Positions 7,172-15,704 of a stretch of DNA of 64,000 nucleotides are shown here, in pieces; the first letter of the stretch is position 1; every line of letters starts with the position of its first letter. Below the pieces are notes generated by a model, which was given only the letters and a program-made list of their open reading frames with translations, did no database searches and had not been told where the DNA came from. A program made the translations under genes and the position numbers. The stretch comes from Sva-07 sp963716095 (lineage in GTDB: Bacteria; Actinomycetota; Acidimicrobiia; Acidimicrobiales; Ilumatobacteraceae): contig CAVQSV010000005.1 of the NCBI GenBank assembly GCA_963716095.1, forward strand, positions 1 to 64,000, in the 5' to 3' direction.

Positions 7172-8590
7172 TCAGGTGGCGGTGTCGGCGAGCTGCGACA
7201 GGAATCGGTCGGCCCAACCCTGGACGTCGCTCTTGCGGATCTGATCGCGCAGGCCGGCCATGCGGTCACGGCGCTCGTGGCGGTGCATCTCGACTGCGGT
7301 GACGATCGCCTGCTGGAGCGCGTGGTCGTCGTGCGGGTTGACCTGGACGGCGTCGGTGAGTTCATCGGCGGCACCGGCGAACTCCGACAGCACCAGGACG
7401 CCGTCGCCGTCGATGTGCGACGCCGCGTATTCCTTGGCGACCAGGTTCATGCCATCACGAAACGGGGTGACGAGCATGACGTCACCGGCGCGGTACAGAG
7501 CGATCAGCTCGTCGAAGGGAAGGGTCTGGTAGAGGTAGTGCACCACCGGGAGCCCGATACGGCTGTAGCGGCCATTGATGGCCCCCACGAGACGTTCGAC
7601 CTCGTGGCGTTCGTCCTGATAGTGCTCGACCGCCTCACGGGTCGGGGTGGCCACCTGCACCATCACATGGCGTTCGGCATCGAGTTCACCGGATTCGAGC
7701 AGTGCGGCAAACGCCTTGAGGCGCAGGCCGATGCCCTTGGTGTAGTCGAGGCGATCGACACCCAACAGGATCACCTCGGGGTCGCCGAGGCGGGCGCGGA
7801 TCTGGCTCATCCGCTGACGTGTGGCGCGCCCTGCGGCAACCTCCTCGACGTCGCCGACGTCGATCGAGATCGGATAGGCGCCCAGGTGGGTGGTGCGGTC
7901 CGGGTGGGTCAGCGCACCATCGTGTTCGTCGAGGCCGACCAGTTCGTGTGCGGCCGCGGCGAAGTTCGCGGCGTCGCGGGGGCGTTGGAAGCCGATGAGG
8001 TCACAGCCGAGCAGTCCCTCGACCAACTCGGTGCGCCAGGGCAGCCGGGAGAAGAGTTCGTACGGCGGGAACGGGATGTGGAGGAAGAACCCGATGGTGA
8101 CGTCACTGCGCTGGCGCCGGAGCAGTTCGGGAACCAGTTGCAGCTGATAGTCGTGGATCCACACGATCGCGTCGGGCGGAGCGATGTCGGCGAGCGTCGC
8201 GGCGAAGCGCTCGTTGACCGCGACGTAGGCGTCCCACTGCTCGCTCGAGTAGGTCGATTCACGCAGGGCATCGTGATACAGCGGCCAGAGACCGTCGTTG
8301 GAGAAACCTTCGTAGTACAGCTCGATCTCTGCCTCGCTGATCGGCACGGGATGCAGCTCGACACCCTCGACGTTGAACGGCTCAGCGGTGTCGTCGGGGT
8401 TGCCCGTCCAGCCCACCCACGTGCCGCCGGTGTCACGCAACATCGGCAACAGTGCTCGCACCAACCCACCGGGACTTGCGGCCCAGCCGTCGTCGGTGCG
8501 CATCACGGGGAGTCGGTTGGCAGCGACGACGATCGGTCGTTCGGGAAGCGGTGCCGCGTGGGCGATGGGGAAGTCGGGAGGGAGACTCAT
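7172..8590 (-). CDS. otsA: Trehalose-6-phosphate synthase
   Basis: 472 aa, GT20 family. It joins UDP- or ADP-glucose and glucose-6-phosphate to give trehalose-6-phosphate. Visible motifs are VVAANRLPV at the N-terminus, IWIHDYQLQL, FFLHIPFPPYE, the sugar-nucleotide site LGVDRLDYTKGI, and TPFRDGMNLVAKEY with VLSEFAGAA near the end. The ATG overlaps the stop of the upstream cystathionine gamma-synthase gene by 4 bases (ATGA), so the long in-frame upstream extension is not real. Being last in a sulfur-metabolism operon is unusual. No otsB phosphatase is seen in the window. Confidence 0.96.
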   Translation of the reverse strand: MSLPPDFPIAHAAPLPERPIVVAANRLPVMRTDDGWAASPGGLVRALLPMLRDTGGTWVGWTGNPDDTAEPFNVEGVELHPVPISEAEIELYYEGFSNDGLWPLYHDALRESTYSSEQWDAYVAVNERFAATLADIAPPDAIVWIHDYQLQLVPELLRRQRSDVTIGFFLHIPFPPYELFSRLPWRTELVEGLLGCDLIGFQRPRDAANFAAAAHELVGLDEHDGALTHPDRTTHLGAYPISIDVGDVEEVAAGRATRQRMSQIRARLGDPEVILLGVDRLDYTKGIGLRLKAFAALLESGELDAERHVMVQVATPTREAVEHYQDERHEVERLVGAINGRYSRIGLPVVHYLYQTLPFDELIALYRAGDVMLVTPFRDGMNLVAKEYAASHIDGDGVLVLSEFAGAADELTDAVQVNPHDDHALQQAIVTAVEMHRHERRDRMAGLRDQIRKSDVQGWADRFLSQLADTAT

Positions 8591-9753
8591 GGGATGCGAT
8601 CGAGGGCTTGCTCGAGGTCGGCCACGAGATCGGCGGCGTCCTCGATGCCGACCGACAGCCGCACCAGATTGTCGGGAACCTCGAGCGGCGACCCAGCTGC
8701 GGACGCGTGGGTCATCGCTGCCGGGTGCTCGATCAGGCTCTCGACGGCGCCGAGTGATTCGGCGAGCGTGAACACCTCGGTGGAGTCGGCGACCGTCATG
8801 GCTGCGTTCATTCCCGCCTTCACCGTGAACGACACCATCCCGCCGAAATCGCGCATCTGCTTCGCTGCCGCTGCGTGGCCGGGATGGTCGGGCAGCTGCG
8901 GGTACAGCACCCGGTCGACGGCCGGGTGGCCGGACAACAGGTCGACCACGGCGCGGGCGTTCTCGCAGTGGCGATCCATGCGCACCGCGAGTGTCTTCAC
9001 GCCGCGCAACACGAGGTAGCAGTCGAACGGTGCAGGCACGGCGCCGGCGGCGTTCTGGGTGAAGCGCAGCCGGTCGGCGATCTCGTTGTCGTTGGCAGCG
9101 GCGAAACCGCCGATCACGTCGCTGTGGCCACCGAGGTACTTGGTCGCCGAATGCACCACCACGTCGGCGCCGAGCGTGAGCGGCTGCTGGAGGTAGGGGG
9201 TCGCGAACGTGTTGTCGACGACGACCACCGCGCCCTTGGCGTGGCCGATCTCGGCGATCGCCTCGATGTCGAAGCACGTCAGCAGCGGGTTGGTCGGGGT
9301 TTCGAGCCACACCATCCCGACATCGTCCGGCCAGTTCGCCTGCAGTGCGTCGAGGTCGGTGAGGTCGACCGCCGTCCACGGGAACCCGAGAGGGCTCCAC
9401 ACCTTCGAGATCAGGCGGAACGTGCCGCCGTAGGCGTCGTTGCCGAGCAGGATCCGCTGGCCCGGCTGCAACAGGCGCAAGATGTTGTCCTCGGCAGCCA
9501 GACCGCTCGCGAACGCCAGGCCGTGAGCGGCATCTTCGAGCGAGGCAACCTGGGCCTCGAGGGCCGAACGGGTCGGATTGCCCGACCTCGAGTACTCGAA
9601 TCCCTTGTGGCCGCCGACGCCCTCCTGGGCGAACGTGGTCGACAGCGAGATCGGTGTGACCACCGCGCCGGTGGTCGGTTCCGGGTCCTGGCCGGCGTGG
9701 ATTGCCCTGGTGGCGAAACCCTGGCGTGTGGTCGTTTCGTCGAGATCACCCAT
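8587..9753 (-). CDS. metB: Cystathionine gamma-synthase / gamma-lyase (Cys/Met metabolism PLP enzyme)
   Basis: 388 aa PLP enzyme. The Schiff-base lysine is in SATKYLGGHSDVIGG; the phosphate-binding YSRSGNPTRSALE and the N-terminal GFATRAIHAGQ are family hallmarks. Sequence alone does not separate the synthase (homoserine ester plus cysteine) from the lyase (cystathionine to cysteine). Sitting directly after cystathionine beta-synthase, it may work as the lyase of reverse transsulfuration. The start at 9753 overlaps the CBS stop by 8 bases; the end overlaps otsA by 4. Confidence 0.92.
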   Translation of the reverse strand: MGDLDETTTRQGFATRAIHAGQDPEPTTGAVVTPISLSTTFAQEGVGGHKGFEYSRSGNPTRSALEAQVASLEDAAHGLAFASGLAAEDNILRLLQPGQRILLGNDAYGGTFRLISKVWSPLGFPWTAVDLTDLDALQANWPDDVGMVWLETPTNPLLTCFDIEAIAEIGHAKGAVVVVDNTFATPYLQQPLTLGADVVVHSATKYLGGHSDVIGGFAAANDNEIADRLRFTQNAAGAVPAPFDCYLVLRGVKTLAVRMDRHCENARAVVDLLSGHPAVDRVLYPQLPDHPGHAAAAKQMRDFGGMVSFTVKAGMNAAMTVADSTEVFTLAESLGAVESLIEHPAAMTHASAAGSPLEVPDNLVRLSVGIEDAADLVADLEQALDRIP

Positions 9754-11200
9754 CGACAGACACGGTACCGGAGCTGCCTTCGAGGGCGGCTTCGGCGACA
9801 GCGCTGAAGTAGGCGAGGACGTCGGTTCGGGTGAGCACGCTGAGTGGACGCCCGCCGGACAGCACGAGCAGCGCCGGGGCGGACTCGAGCATCTCGACGG
9901 CGAGCTCGACCTTCTGGCCGACACCGATGGTGGGGAGCTTCGGGCCCATCGCCTTCTCGACCGGGGTGGACATGACGCCAGGGTCGCGGTGGATGGCCTC
10001 CATCAACTCGAGTTCGTCGATCGCTCCGGAGACCTCGGCAGCAGCGAACGGAGGTGTGTTCTTGCACACCGGAAGCTGGCTGACACCGGTGGAGCGCATC
10101 AGCTCGATCGCTTCGGAAACGGGTTGATGGGGGTTGACGTACAGCAGGTTCTCGATCGACGCGTTGCGCGTGTCGAGCACGGCTCCGACGCATTGGTCGC
10201 ATTCACGCAGGAACCCGAAGTTGGCCATCCAGTCGTCGTCGAACACGCGCGACAGGTAGCCGCGACCAGAGTCGGGGTTGAACACCACGACGACGTCGTC
10301 GGGGTCGGCGGCTTTGGCCACCTTGATCGCCGCGGCGACGGCCATGCCTCCTGATCCGCCGATCAGAATCCCTTCGCGTTGGCTGACGTATCGGGCGGTG
10401 AGGAAGCTCTCCTCGTCACTGATCGGAATGATGTCGTCGAGCAGATCCGGGTCCCACGCAGCGGGGAAGAAGTCCTCGCCCACACCTTCGACGAGATACG
10501 GGCGCCCCGAGCCGCCGGAGAACACCGAGCCTTCGGGGTCCGCGGCGATGATCTTGATGTCGGGGTTCTGCTCCTTGAGGTACCGAGCGACACCGGTGAT
10601 CGACCCGCACGTGCCGGCCCCGGCGACGAAGTGGGTGATGCGGCCGCCGGTCTGGCGCCAGATCTCGGGCCCGGTCGTCTTCACGTGAGCAACCGGGTTG
10701 TGTGGGTTCTGGTACTGGTTCGGGCGAAACGCTCCGAGCTCGTTCGTGAGGCGTTCGGCGACGCTGTAGTAGCTCTGCGGGTCGTCGGGCTCGACCGCCA
10801 CCGGACACACGACCACCTCGGCGCCGTAGGCCTTCAGCAGCGAGATCTTCTCGGGCGCGACCTTGTCGGTCATCACGAACACGCACTGGTAGCCGCGCTG
10901 GGCTGCAACGATGGCGAGACCGACGCCGGTGTTGCCGCTGGTCGGCTCGACGATCGTGCCACCGGGTTGCAGCAATCCTTCGCGCTCGGCAGCGAGGATC
11001 ATCTCGAGCGCCGGCCGATCCTTCGCCGAGCCACCGGGATTGGTCGACTCGTTCTTCATCGTGAACACGCAGTCGATGTCTTCGAGCTCGCTGAGCCGTT
11101 TGAGGCGGATCAGCGGCGTGTTGCCGATGGTGTCGATGACCGAGTCGAAGATCTCGGTGCCCGCAAGACGGGGGTCACTGGGTTCGCCGGCGAGGTTCAC
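9746..11200 (-). CDS. Cystathionine beta-synthase with C-terminal CBS-domain pair
   Basis: 484 aa. An N-terminal PLP fold-type II domain (about residues 15-330) contains the lysine in NPGGSAKDRPALE, the substrate loop EPTSGNTGVGLA and the PLP phosphate loop GAGTCGS; two CBS modules follow (~340-470). It condenses serine and homocysteine to cystathionine. The C-terminal CBS pair is typically a regulatory region. It begins with GTG overlapping the stop of the glutaredoxin-like gene (GTGA) and overlaps metB by 8 bases. This gives a coupled order of redoxin, CBS, CGS/CGL, OtsA. Confidence 0.94.
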   Translation of the reverse strand: MNLAGEPSDPRLAGTEIFDSVIDTIGNTPLIRLKRLSELEDIDCVFTMKNESTNPGGSAKDRPALEMILAAEREGLLQPGGTIVEPTSGNTGVGLAIVAAQRGYQCVFVMTDKVAPEKISLLKAYGAEVVVCPVAVEPDDPQSYYSVAERLTNELGAFRPNQYQNPHNPVAHVKTTGPEIWRQTGGRITHFVAGAGTCGSITGVARYLKEQNPDIKIIAADPEGSVFSGGSGRPYLVEGVGEDFFPAAWDPDLLDDIIPISDEESFLTARYVSQREGILIGGSGGMAVAAAIKVAKAADPDDVVVVFNPDSGRGYLSRVFDDDWMANFGFLRECDQCVGAVLDTRNASIENLLYVNPHQPVSEAIELMRSTGVSQLPVCKNTPPFAAAEVSGAIDELELMEAIHRDPGVMSTPVEKAMGPKLPTIGVGQKVELAVEMLESAPALLVLSGGRPLSVLTRTDVLAYFSAVAEAALEGSSGTVSVDG

Positions 11201-11550
11201 CCGAACACCTTGCCGACGACACGGCTCGCCAATCCGGGCTCCGGTGCCTCGAAGCCCTCAGGGAGCAGGTGCGGATGGTGCACACCGAGATAGGCGACGA
11301 GTTCGCCGGCCGACGGATTGACGAAACTCCTGTCGCCGATGACGACGGTGGGAACCGTTTCGTTGCCGTTGGCGTGTTGTCGCACGATGGCCGCGCCGTT
11401 GGGGTCGTCCCAGATGTTGTGCTCGACTCGCTCGATCCCGTACTTGTCGAGCTTGCGCTGCAGCATCATGCAGAACCCGCAGCCAGGTCGCCAGTACAGA
11501 TCGATGTGATCCGCATTGGCAGCCTCGAGAGAGGACGTGTCGTCGGCCAT
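11197..11550 (-). CDS. Glutaredoxin/mycoredoxin-like protein
   Basis: 117 aa thioredoxin-fold protein. The redox motif CGFC is in YWRPGCGFCMML, and the cis-proline segment is ETVPTVVIGD, as in NrdH/mycoredoxin-type glutaredoxins. About 25 residues extend past the usual ~80-90 aa core. In mycothiol-producing actinobacteria such proteins reduce mixed disulfides with mycothiol; the mca gene at 39.5 kb supports that setting, but the assignment is inferred. It is first in the CBS/CGS/otsA operon, so its promoter should lie upstream of 11550. Confidence 0.88.
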   Translation of the reverse strand: MADDTSSLEAANADHIDLYWRPGCGFCMMLQRKLDKYGIERVEHNIWDDPNGAAIVRQHANGNETVPTVVIGDRSFVNPSAGELVAYLGVHHPHLLPEGFEAPEPGLASRVVGKVFG

Positions 11551-11911
11551 ACAGCATGCAACGAGCGTGGCCAGGCAATATTCCCGCTGGATCGGAACCT
11601 GGGACGACCTCGAGTTCCGGGAGTCGTGTACCCCGCCGCCACCGGCGCTGCCCGACGCAGGCGAACAACCCGCCGATCCGACGGCTGCCGAGGCCGAGGT
11701 CCGAGCGGCGATGCCGATGCACGCGAGCAGGTCCGAGCGGGCGCATTCCCCGAGACGGAGGAGCAGTACCTCGACGAGCAGTACCTGACTCCTGGCACCA
11801 CCGTCCTCGACAGACTTGCATCACGTTTGCGTTGCATTTCGGATGGGCCGCACCACCCGAAATGCAGCGCAAACGTGGGTGCCGTGGGGGCGGGGAAGCC
11901 AGACTGGCGCG
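11551..11911. other. 361-bp divergent intergenic region without a supported gene
   Basis: This gap separates the minus-strand redoxin operon from the plus-strand M24 peptidase and must hold both promoters. All reading frames through it are compositionally poor and none has a recognisable domain. Its only clear structure is the 56-bp palindrome at 11822-11877, about 35 bp before the peptidase start. Confidence 0.6.
11822..11877. repeat. Palindromic element, CGTTTGCG family, copy 1
   Basis: Left arm CACGTTTGCGTTGCATTTCG(G) pairs with its reverse complement at 11857-11877 over 21 positions with a single G-T pair, around a 14-base centre. Related copies lie at 42083-42134 and, tandemly, at 19914-20042. 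This copy is upstream of both flanking genes, so it is not simply a terminator. Confidence 0.8.
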
Positions 11912-13030
11912 ATGAGTTCGCCGATGGTCGATTCGTCCGTGTACCTCGAACGGCTTGCACGGGTCAGAGATGCGATGGCGGCCAACGACGTCGACGCCCT
12001 GCTGTTGTCGGTCGGTCACGACCTGCCGTACCTCACCGGCTACACGGCGATGCCGCTCGAACGGCTCACGATGCTCGTGGTGCCTCGCAACGCCGCGGCC
12101 ACCATGCTGATTCCGGCCCTCGAGGCACCCCGGGTCCGCGACGTGCCCGGCGTGTTCGATCTGTTGCCGTGGGGCGAGACCCAGGACCCGACCGCCATCG
12201 TCGCGAGACTGGCGGGCGGTGCGCAGCGCATCGCCGTCGGCGATCAGATGTGGGCGCGCTTCCTCGTCGAGCTGCTCCCGCAGTTGCCCGGTGCCGAGTA
12301 CACCCGGGCGGTCGACGTGGTCGGCCCGCTGCGGATGAGCAAGGACCAGGCCGAGATCGATGCGCTCGCTGCCGCTGGCGCTGCCGTCGACCGAATTGCC
12401 GGCGAACTGCAGCGCGGCGAGATCCCCCTGGTCGGTCGCACCGAGGCCGAGGTGTCGGCGCACCTGGGACGGCGCATCATCGAGGAGGGCCACGACAAGG
12501 TCAACTTCGCGATCGTCGCCGCCGGCGAGAACGCGGCGAGCCCGCACCATCACCCGGGATCTCGGGTGATCGGTACGAACGAGATCGTGCTGTGCGACTT
12601 CGGAGGCACGATGGCCGGGTACTGCTCCGACACCACGCGGTGCGTGTTCACGGGCGAGCCGGCAGCAGAGGTGGCCGAGGCCTACGAGGTGCTCTTCGAG
12701 GCCCAGCGGGTCGGAGCGGCAGCCGGCGTGGTCGGCACCCCCTGCGAGGACGTCGACCGGGCCACCCGCAAGGTGATCGACGACGCCGGCTTCGGCCAGT
12801 ACTTCATCCACCGAACGGGTCACGGCATCGGGCTCGAAGAGCACGAGGACCCCTACATCGTCGAAGGGAACTCGTTGCCGCTCGAGGCCGGCCACGCCTA
12901 CAGCGTCGAGCCCGGCATCTACGTTCCCGGCAAGTGGGGCATGCGCCTCGAAGACATCGTGGTCGCCACCGATGCAGGGCCGCGCCGCCTCAACAACTCC
13001 GACCACGCCCTGGTGTCGGTCGACGCCTGA
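11912..13030 (+). CDS. M24-family metallopeptidase (Xaa-Pro aminopeptidase type)
   Basis: 372 aa. An N-terminal creatinase-like domain (~1-135) is followed by a pita-bread metallopeptidase domain. All five metal ligands are visible: Asp in CDFGG, Asp in CSDTTR, His in GHGIGLEEHE, Glu in VEPGIY and Glu in RLEDIV. The family removes N-terminal residues preceding proline; here the peptide substrate is unknown. The ATG at 11912 gives the expected N-terminus; 32 in-frame codons upstream run through the palindrome and are rejected. It is followed by two tandem CGATGAGCGAA palindromes and a convergent gene. Confidence 0.92.
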   Translation: MSSPMVDSSVYLERLARVRDAMAANDVDALLLSVGHDLPYLTGYTAMPLERLTMLVVPRNAAATMLIPALEAPRVRDVPGVFDLLPWGETQDPTAIVARLAGGAQRIAVGDQMWARFLVELLPQLPGAEYTRAVDVVGPLRMSKDQAEIDALAAAGAAVDRIAGELQRGEIPLVGRTEAEVSAHLGRRIIEEGHDKVNFAIVAAGENAASPHHHPGSRVIGTNEIVLCDFGGTMAGYCSDTTRCVFTGEPAAEVAEAYEVLFEAQRVGAAAGVVGTPCEDVDRATRKVIDDAGFGQYFIHRTGHGIGLEEHEDPYIVEGNSLPLEAGHAYSVEPGIYVPGKWGMRLEDIVVATDAGPRRLNNSDHALVSVDA

Positions 13031-13041
13031 CCAGCACTCGC

Positions 13042-13142
13042 CGATGAGCGAAGTGGCCGTATCCGGTCCGTTCGCTCATCGCCGTGGGTTGCGGTGCTGG
13101 ACCGATGAGCGAAGTGGCCGTATCCGGTCCATTCGCTCATCG
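13042..13142. repeat. Two tandem CGATGAGCGAA palindromes (copies a and b)
   Basis: 13042-13081 and 13103-13142 each have arms CGATGAGCGAA / TTCGCTCATCG, with a second inner helix GGCCG/CGGTC. The two copies differ at one position of the inner loop and are followed by the same CCGTGGGT. The unit spacing is 61 bp. They fill the gap between a converging peptidase and lipoprotein gene and could stop transcription from both sides. Confidence 0.85.
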
Positions 13143-13165
13143 CCGTGGGTCAGCTCCGCTCGGGT

Positions 13166-13831
13166 TCAGCTGGTGGTGAACTGCGACTCGTCAGGGAGTG
13201 CGTCGTAGGCGACCAGTTCGATCAGGACGTCGTTGCCGTCGTAGCGAGCGAGCGGCCCGGAGTCGAGGACGCAGTACACCTTGGTGCCGCCGGACACCGG
13301 TACGTCGGCGCAGACTGCGGGCTGTCCGCCGATCGTTTCGGTGTAGCCGCGTGCCGGCGACAGGCTGCGTCCGGCATCGACACGCAGTCGGCGGGCGAAG
13401 CTCGAACCGTAGAAGTCGTGCGTGATCTGGACGTCGCTGACGCGGGCGTCGTTGATCACGGCTTCGCACTCGGCGGTGGTGAGGTCGCAGGTGGTCGCCG
13501 TTCCGACGCCGTCGAGGAAGCGCACGTTGTTGATCGTGATCGACCGGCGGCTGTTGTCGGCCTGCACCACGGTGGCGGTCGACTCCAGCCCGCCCAGCCG
13601 TGTCAGCACTGTGTAGTTGGCGGTGAACTGCTCGATGCCGACACGGTCGAGGCGTTCGAGCACGGCGTCGATGGCCGGGTCGCCGGTGTTCTGCTCGGCC
13701 GGGTCGCTGGCATCGAAGCTGGGGCGCGGCCCGGTTGCGCAGGCGGCGAACGTGAGCGCAGCCAGTGCGGTGAGCACGATGGTGCGAACAGAGCGTCGAC
13801 CGGCGAACCGGCTGTGGCGGGGGGAGGCCAT
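13166..13831 (-). CDS. Putative lipoprotein of unknown function
   Basis: 221 aa. A basic N-terminus followed by a hydrophobic stretch ends in a lipobox-like TFAAC around residue 31, so export and lipid attachment are likely. The mature part alternates short beta-strand-like segments, contains Cys pairs (TTCDLTTAEC, QPAVCADV, KVYCVLD) and no enzyme motif I recognise. It could be an LprG/LppX-like lipid-binding lipoprotein or a substrate-binding shell, but I cannot support either. The ATG at 13831 lies 35 bp from a divergent membrane gene. Confidence 0.75.
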   Translation of the reverse strand: MASPRHSRFAGRRSVRTIVLTALAALTFAACATGPRPSFDASDPAEQNTGDPAIDAVLERLDRVGIEQFTANYTVLTRLGGLESTATVVQADNSRRSITINNVRFLDGVGTATTCDLTTAECEAVINDARVSDVQITHDFYGSSFARRLRVDAGRSLSPARGYTETIGGQPAVCADVPVSGGTKVYCVLDSGPLARYDGNDVLIELVAYDALPDESQFTTS

Positions 13832-13866
13832 GGCGCCGTCAGGCTACGGCGTTACCGTGGGTCCAC

Positions 13867-14740
13867 GTGATCAGTCTCGACGCCGCCACCGTGCTGTTGC
13901 AGTGGGCGACCGGCGGCATGCTCTTCTGCTGGTTCACCACTCGCCGACGCATCGCCAGCCTCGGCTACGGCTGGTTGCTCCGCGGTGTCTACTTCTGTTT
14001 CGCCGCTGGGGCGCTCGCCGCCGGACTCTCGTTCGGCGTCGTGCCCGTCAGAGAAGCTGCCTCGGTGGGCGTCATGATCTCGTGCGCCGTCGCGCTGGCG
14101 GTGTCCGTCCGTCGCAAGGCTGCCGGTGTCAGCGGCGCTCGGGAGGAGCACGATCGTCGCACCGAACGGCGTCGCGGCGATGACGGGAATCGACCGAACG
14201 GTCGAGGGCCCGTCGCCGGAGCAGTCCGCCGAGGGTCGGGGCCCCGAGTTCCCGCCGGCGCTCGACCTGGTGCCCGTCTTCATCGGCACGATCGGCTTGA
14301 TCGCCGCCGCACTCGACGCAGGCGACAATCCGTGGGTTGCTCTTGCTCGAACGCTGGTCGGCGCGGCGTTCATCGGGGCGATTTCCGATGCGATGCTGCT
14401 CGGACACTGGTACCTCACCCAGCCCGGACTTCCGCGGGTGTTGCTGAACGAGATGGTCGCGGCGCTCAAGTGGCTCTGGCCTGCCGAGGTCGCCGTGATG
14501 CTGCTGCCGACGGGAATGATCGCCGTGCTCACCGGATCGGTCGACGACGGCTGGGGCGGGATGCTCGGTTGGATGTGGCTGATGTGCGCGATCACCACGA
14601 TCGTCCTGATCTTCGTGACGCAGGCAGCGCTCAAAGAGCGGGCCTACTCGGCGGTGATGGCTGCGACGGGGCTGCTGTACCTGGCGATTCTCACCGGTTT
14701 CGGCATGGACATCGTCCCCCGGGCGATCCTCGCCAGCTGA
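13867..14740 (+). pseudogene. Multi-spanning membrane protein interrupted by a +1 frame change
   Basis: From GTG 13867 the first frame gives three hydrophobic segments (LLQWATGGMLFCWF, GVYFCFAAGALAAGL, VGVMISCAVALAV). It then turns into Arg-rich nonsense with no stop until inside Ku. The adjacent frame (open from 14126, or from ATG 14181) gives four more membrane segments (FIGTIGLIAAAL, AVMLLPTGMIAVL, WLMCAITTIVLIF, LLYLAILTGF) and ends at 14740. Joined by skipping one base near 14135-14180 they make one ~290-aa protein. Function unknown. If the 3' part is translated alone it would start at 14126 or 14181. Confidence 0.7.
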
Positions 14741-14754
14741 ACCGCACCGGTTGT

Positions 14755-14792
14755 GACGAGCGAACCCCGCACATGCGGTGTGGTCGCTCATC
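14755..14792. repeat. CGATGAGCGAA palindrome family, copy c (diverged)
   Basis: GACGAGCGA and TCGCTCATC form the outer arms with one mismatch; CCGC-ACAT-GCGG forms an inner hairpin. It lies 15 bp after the membrane-protein stop and before ku, consistent with a 3'-end element. Confidence 0.65.
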
Positions 14793-14841
14793 GAAACGGG
14801 AGTTGGGTTCGGCGGGGCGGCCGTTGTGGTTGACTCTTGCC

Positions 14842-15684
14842 ATGGCACGGCCGGTGTGGAGTGGGACGATTTCGTTCGGATTGGTGGCGATCCCCGTCAA
14901 GCTGTACAACGCCGTGCGACGCCAGAGCGTCTCGTTCAACCAGCTCGACGAACGCAACATGGCCCGCATCCGGTACCGCAAGGTCAACGACGAGACCGGC
15001 GAGGAGGTCGGCGACGACCACATCGTCAAGGGTTACGAGATCTCCAAGGGCCGCTACGTGATCGTCAACCCCGACGAGCTCGAGGCGTTCATGCCGGTCG
15101 CGACCAAGTCGGTCGACCTCGAGGAGTTCGTCGACCTCGCCGACATCGACCCCGTGTACTTCGACTCGGCGTATCACCTGGCCCCTGACGGCCCACCGAA
15201 GCCCTACGTGCTGCTCGCACGGGCGATGGAGGCCAGCGGCAAGGTGGCGATCGGGCGGTTCGTGATGCGCAACAAGCAGTACACCGCGGCCATCCGCGCC
15301 GAGGACGGGCGATTGATCATGTCGACGCTCGCCTACGCCGACGAGGTCATCGACCCGGACGTCATCGACGAGCTGCAGGGTCTCGACGAGGTCGAGGTCA
15401 ACGACAAGGAGGTGGCGATGGCCGAGGCGCTCGTCGCCTCGCTCGCAGCGGACTTCGAGCCGGAGAAGTACCGCGACGAATACCGCGAAGAGGTCATGGC
15501 GCTCATCCAGATGAAGGCCGACGGCGAAGAGTTCGAGATGCCCGAGGCGGCCGCGGAGAAGCCGAAGGTGGTCGACATCATGGCGGCGCTCGAAGCGAGC
15601 GTGGCAGCGGCCAAGGATGCGCGCACGCGCCATCCCGCCGACACGGCGACGCGGAAGTCCGCGGCCAAGAAGAAGTCGGCCTGA
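14842..15684 (+). CDS. ku: Ku protein, non-homologous end joining
   Basis: 280 aa. It forms a homodimeric ring on broken double-strand DNA ends and recruits LigD. The N-terminus MARPVWSGTISFGLVAIPVKL and KGYEISKGRYVIVNPDEL are canonical bacterial Ku motifs. The C-terminal tail is short and lysine-rich (RKSAAKKKSA), as in many actinobacterial Ku proteins. The ATG at 14842 is used; an open frame continues far upstream only because the preceding gene is frameshifted. The polymerase gene follows after 20 bp, so the two repair genes are co-transcribed. Confidence 0.97.
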   Translation: MARPVWSGTISFGLVAIPVKLYNAVRRQSVSFNQLDERNMARIRYRKVNDETGEEVGDDHIVKGYEISKGRYVIVNPDELEAFMPVATKSVDLEEFVDLADIDPVYFDSAYHLAPDGPPKPYVLLARAMEASGKVAIGRFVMRNKQYTAAIRAEDGRLIMSTLAYADEVIDPDVIDELQGLDEVEVNDKEVAMAEALVASLAADFEPEKYRDEYREEVMALIQMKADGEEFEMPEAAAEKPKVVDIMAALEASVAAAKDARTRHPADTATRKSAAKKKSA

Positions 15685-15704
15685 CCGAGTCGACTCGACG
15701 TCCG

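Noticed and set aside
5006..7374. Large minus-strand ORFs opposite gpsA-unknown-rnhB
   Set aside because: Typical high-GC shadow frames with Arg/Pro/Ser-rich composition; the plus strand has three well-supported coupled genes.
13042..13142. Possible mini-CRISPR from two similar palindromes
   Set aside because: Only two units, spacer shorter than the repeat and no cas genes; the same palindrome occurs singly elsewhere in intergenic gaps.
13867..15684. 605-aa open frame joining a membrane protein to Ku
   Set aside because: The middle 240 residues are Arg-rich out-of-frame translation; Ku has its own ATG at 14842 and the membrane protein continues in the next frame.
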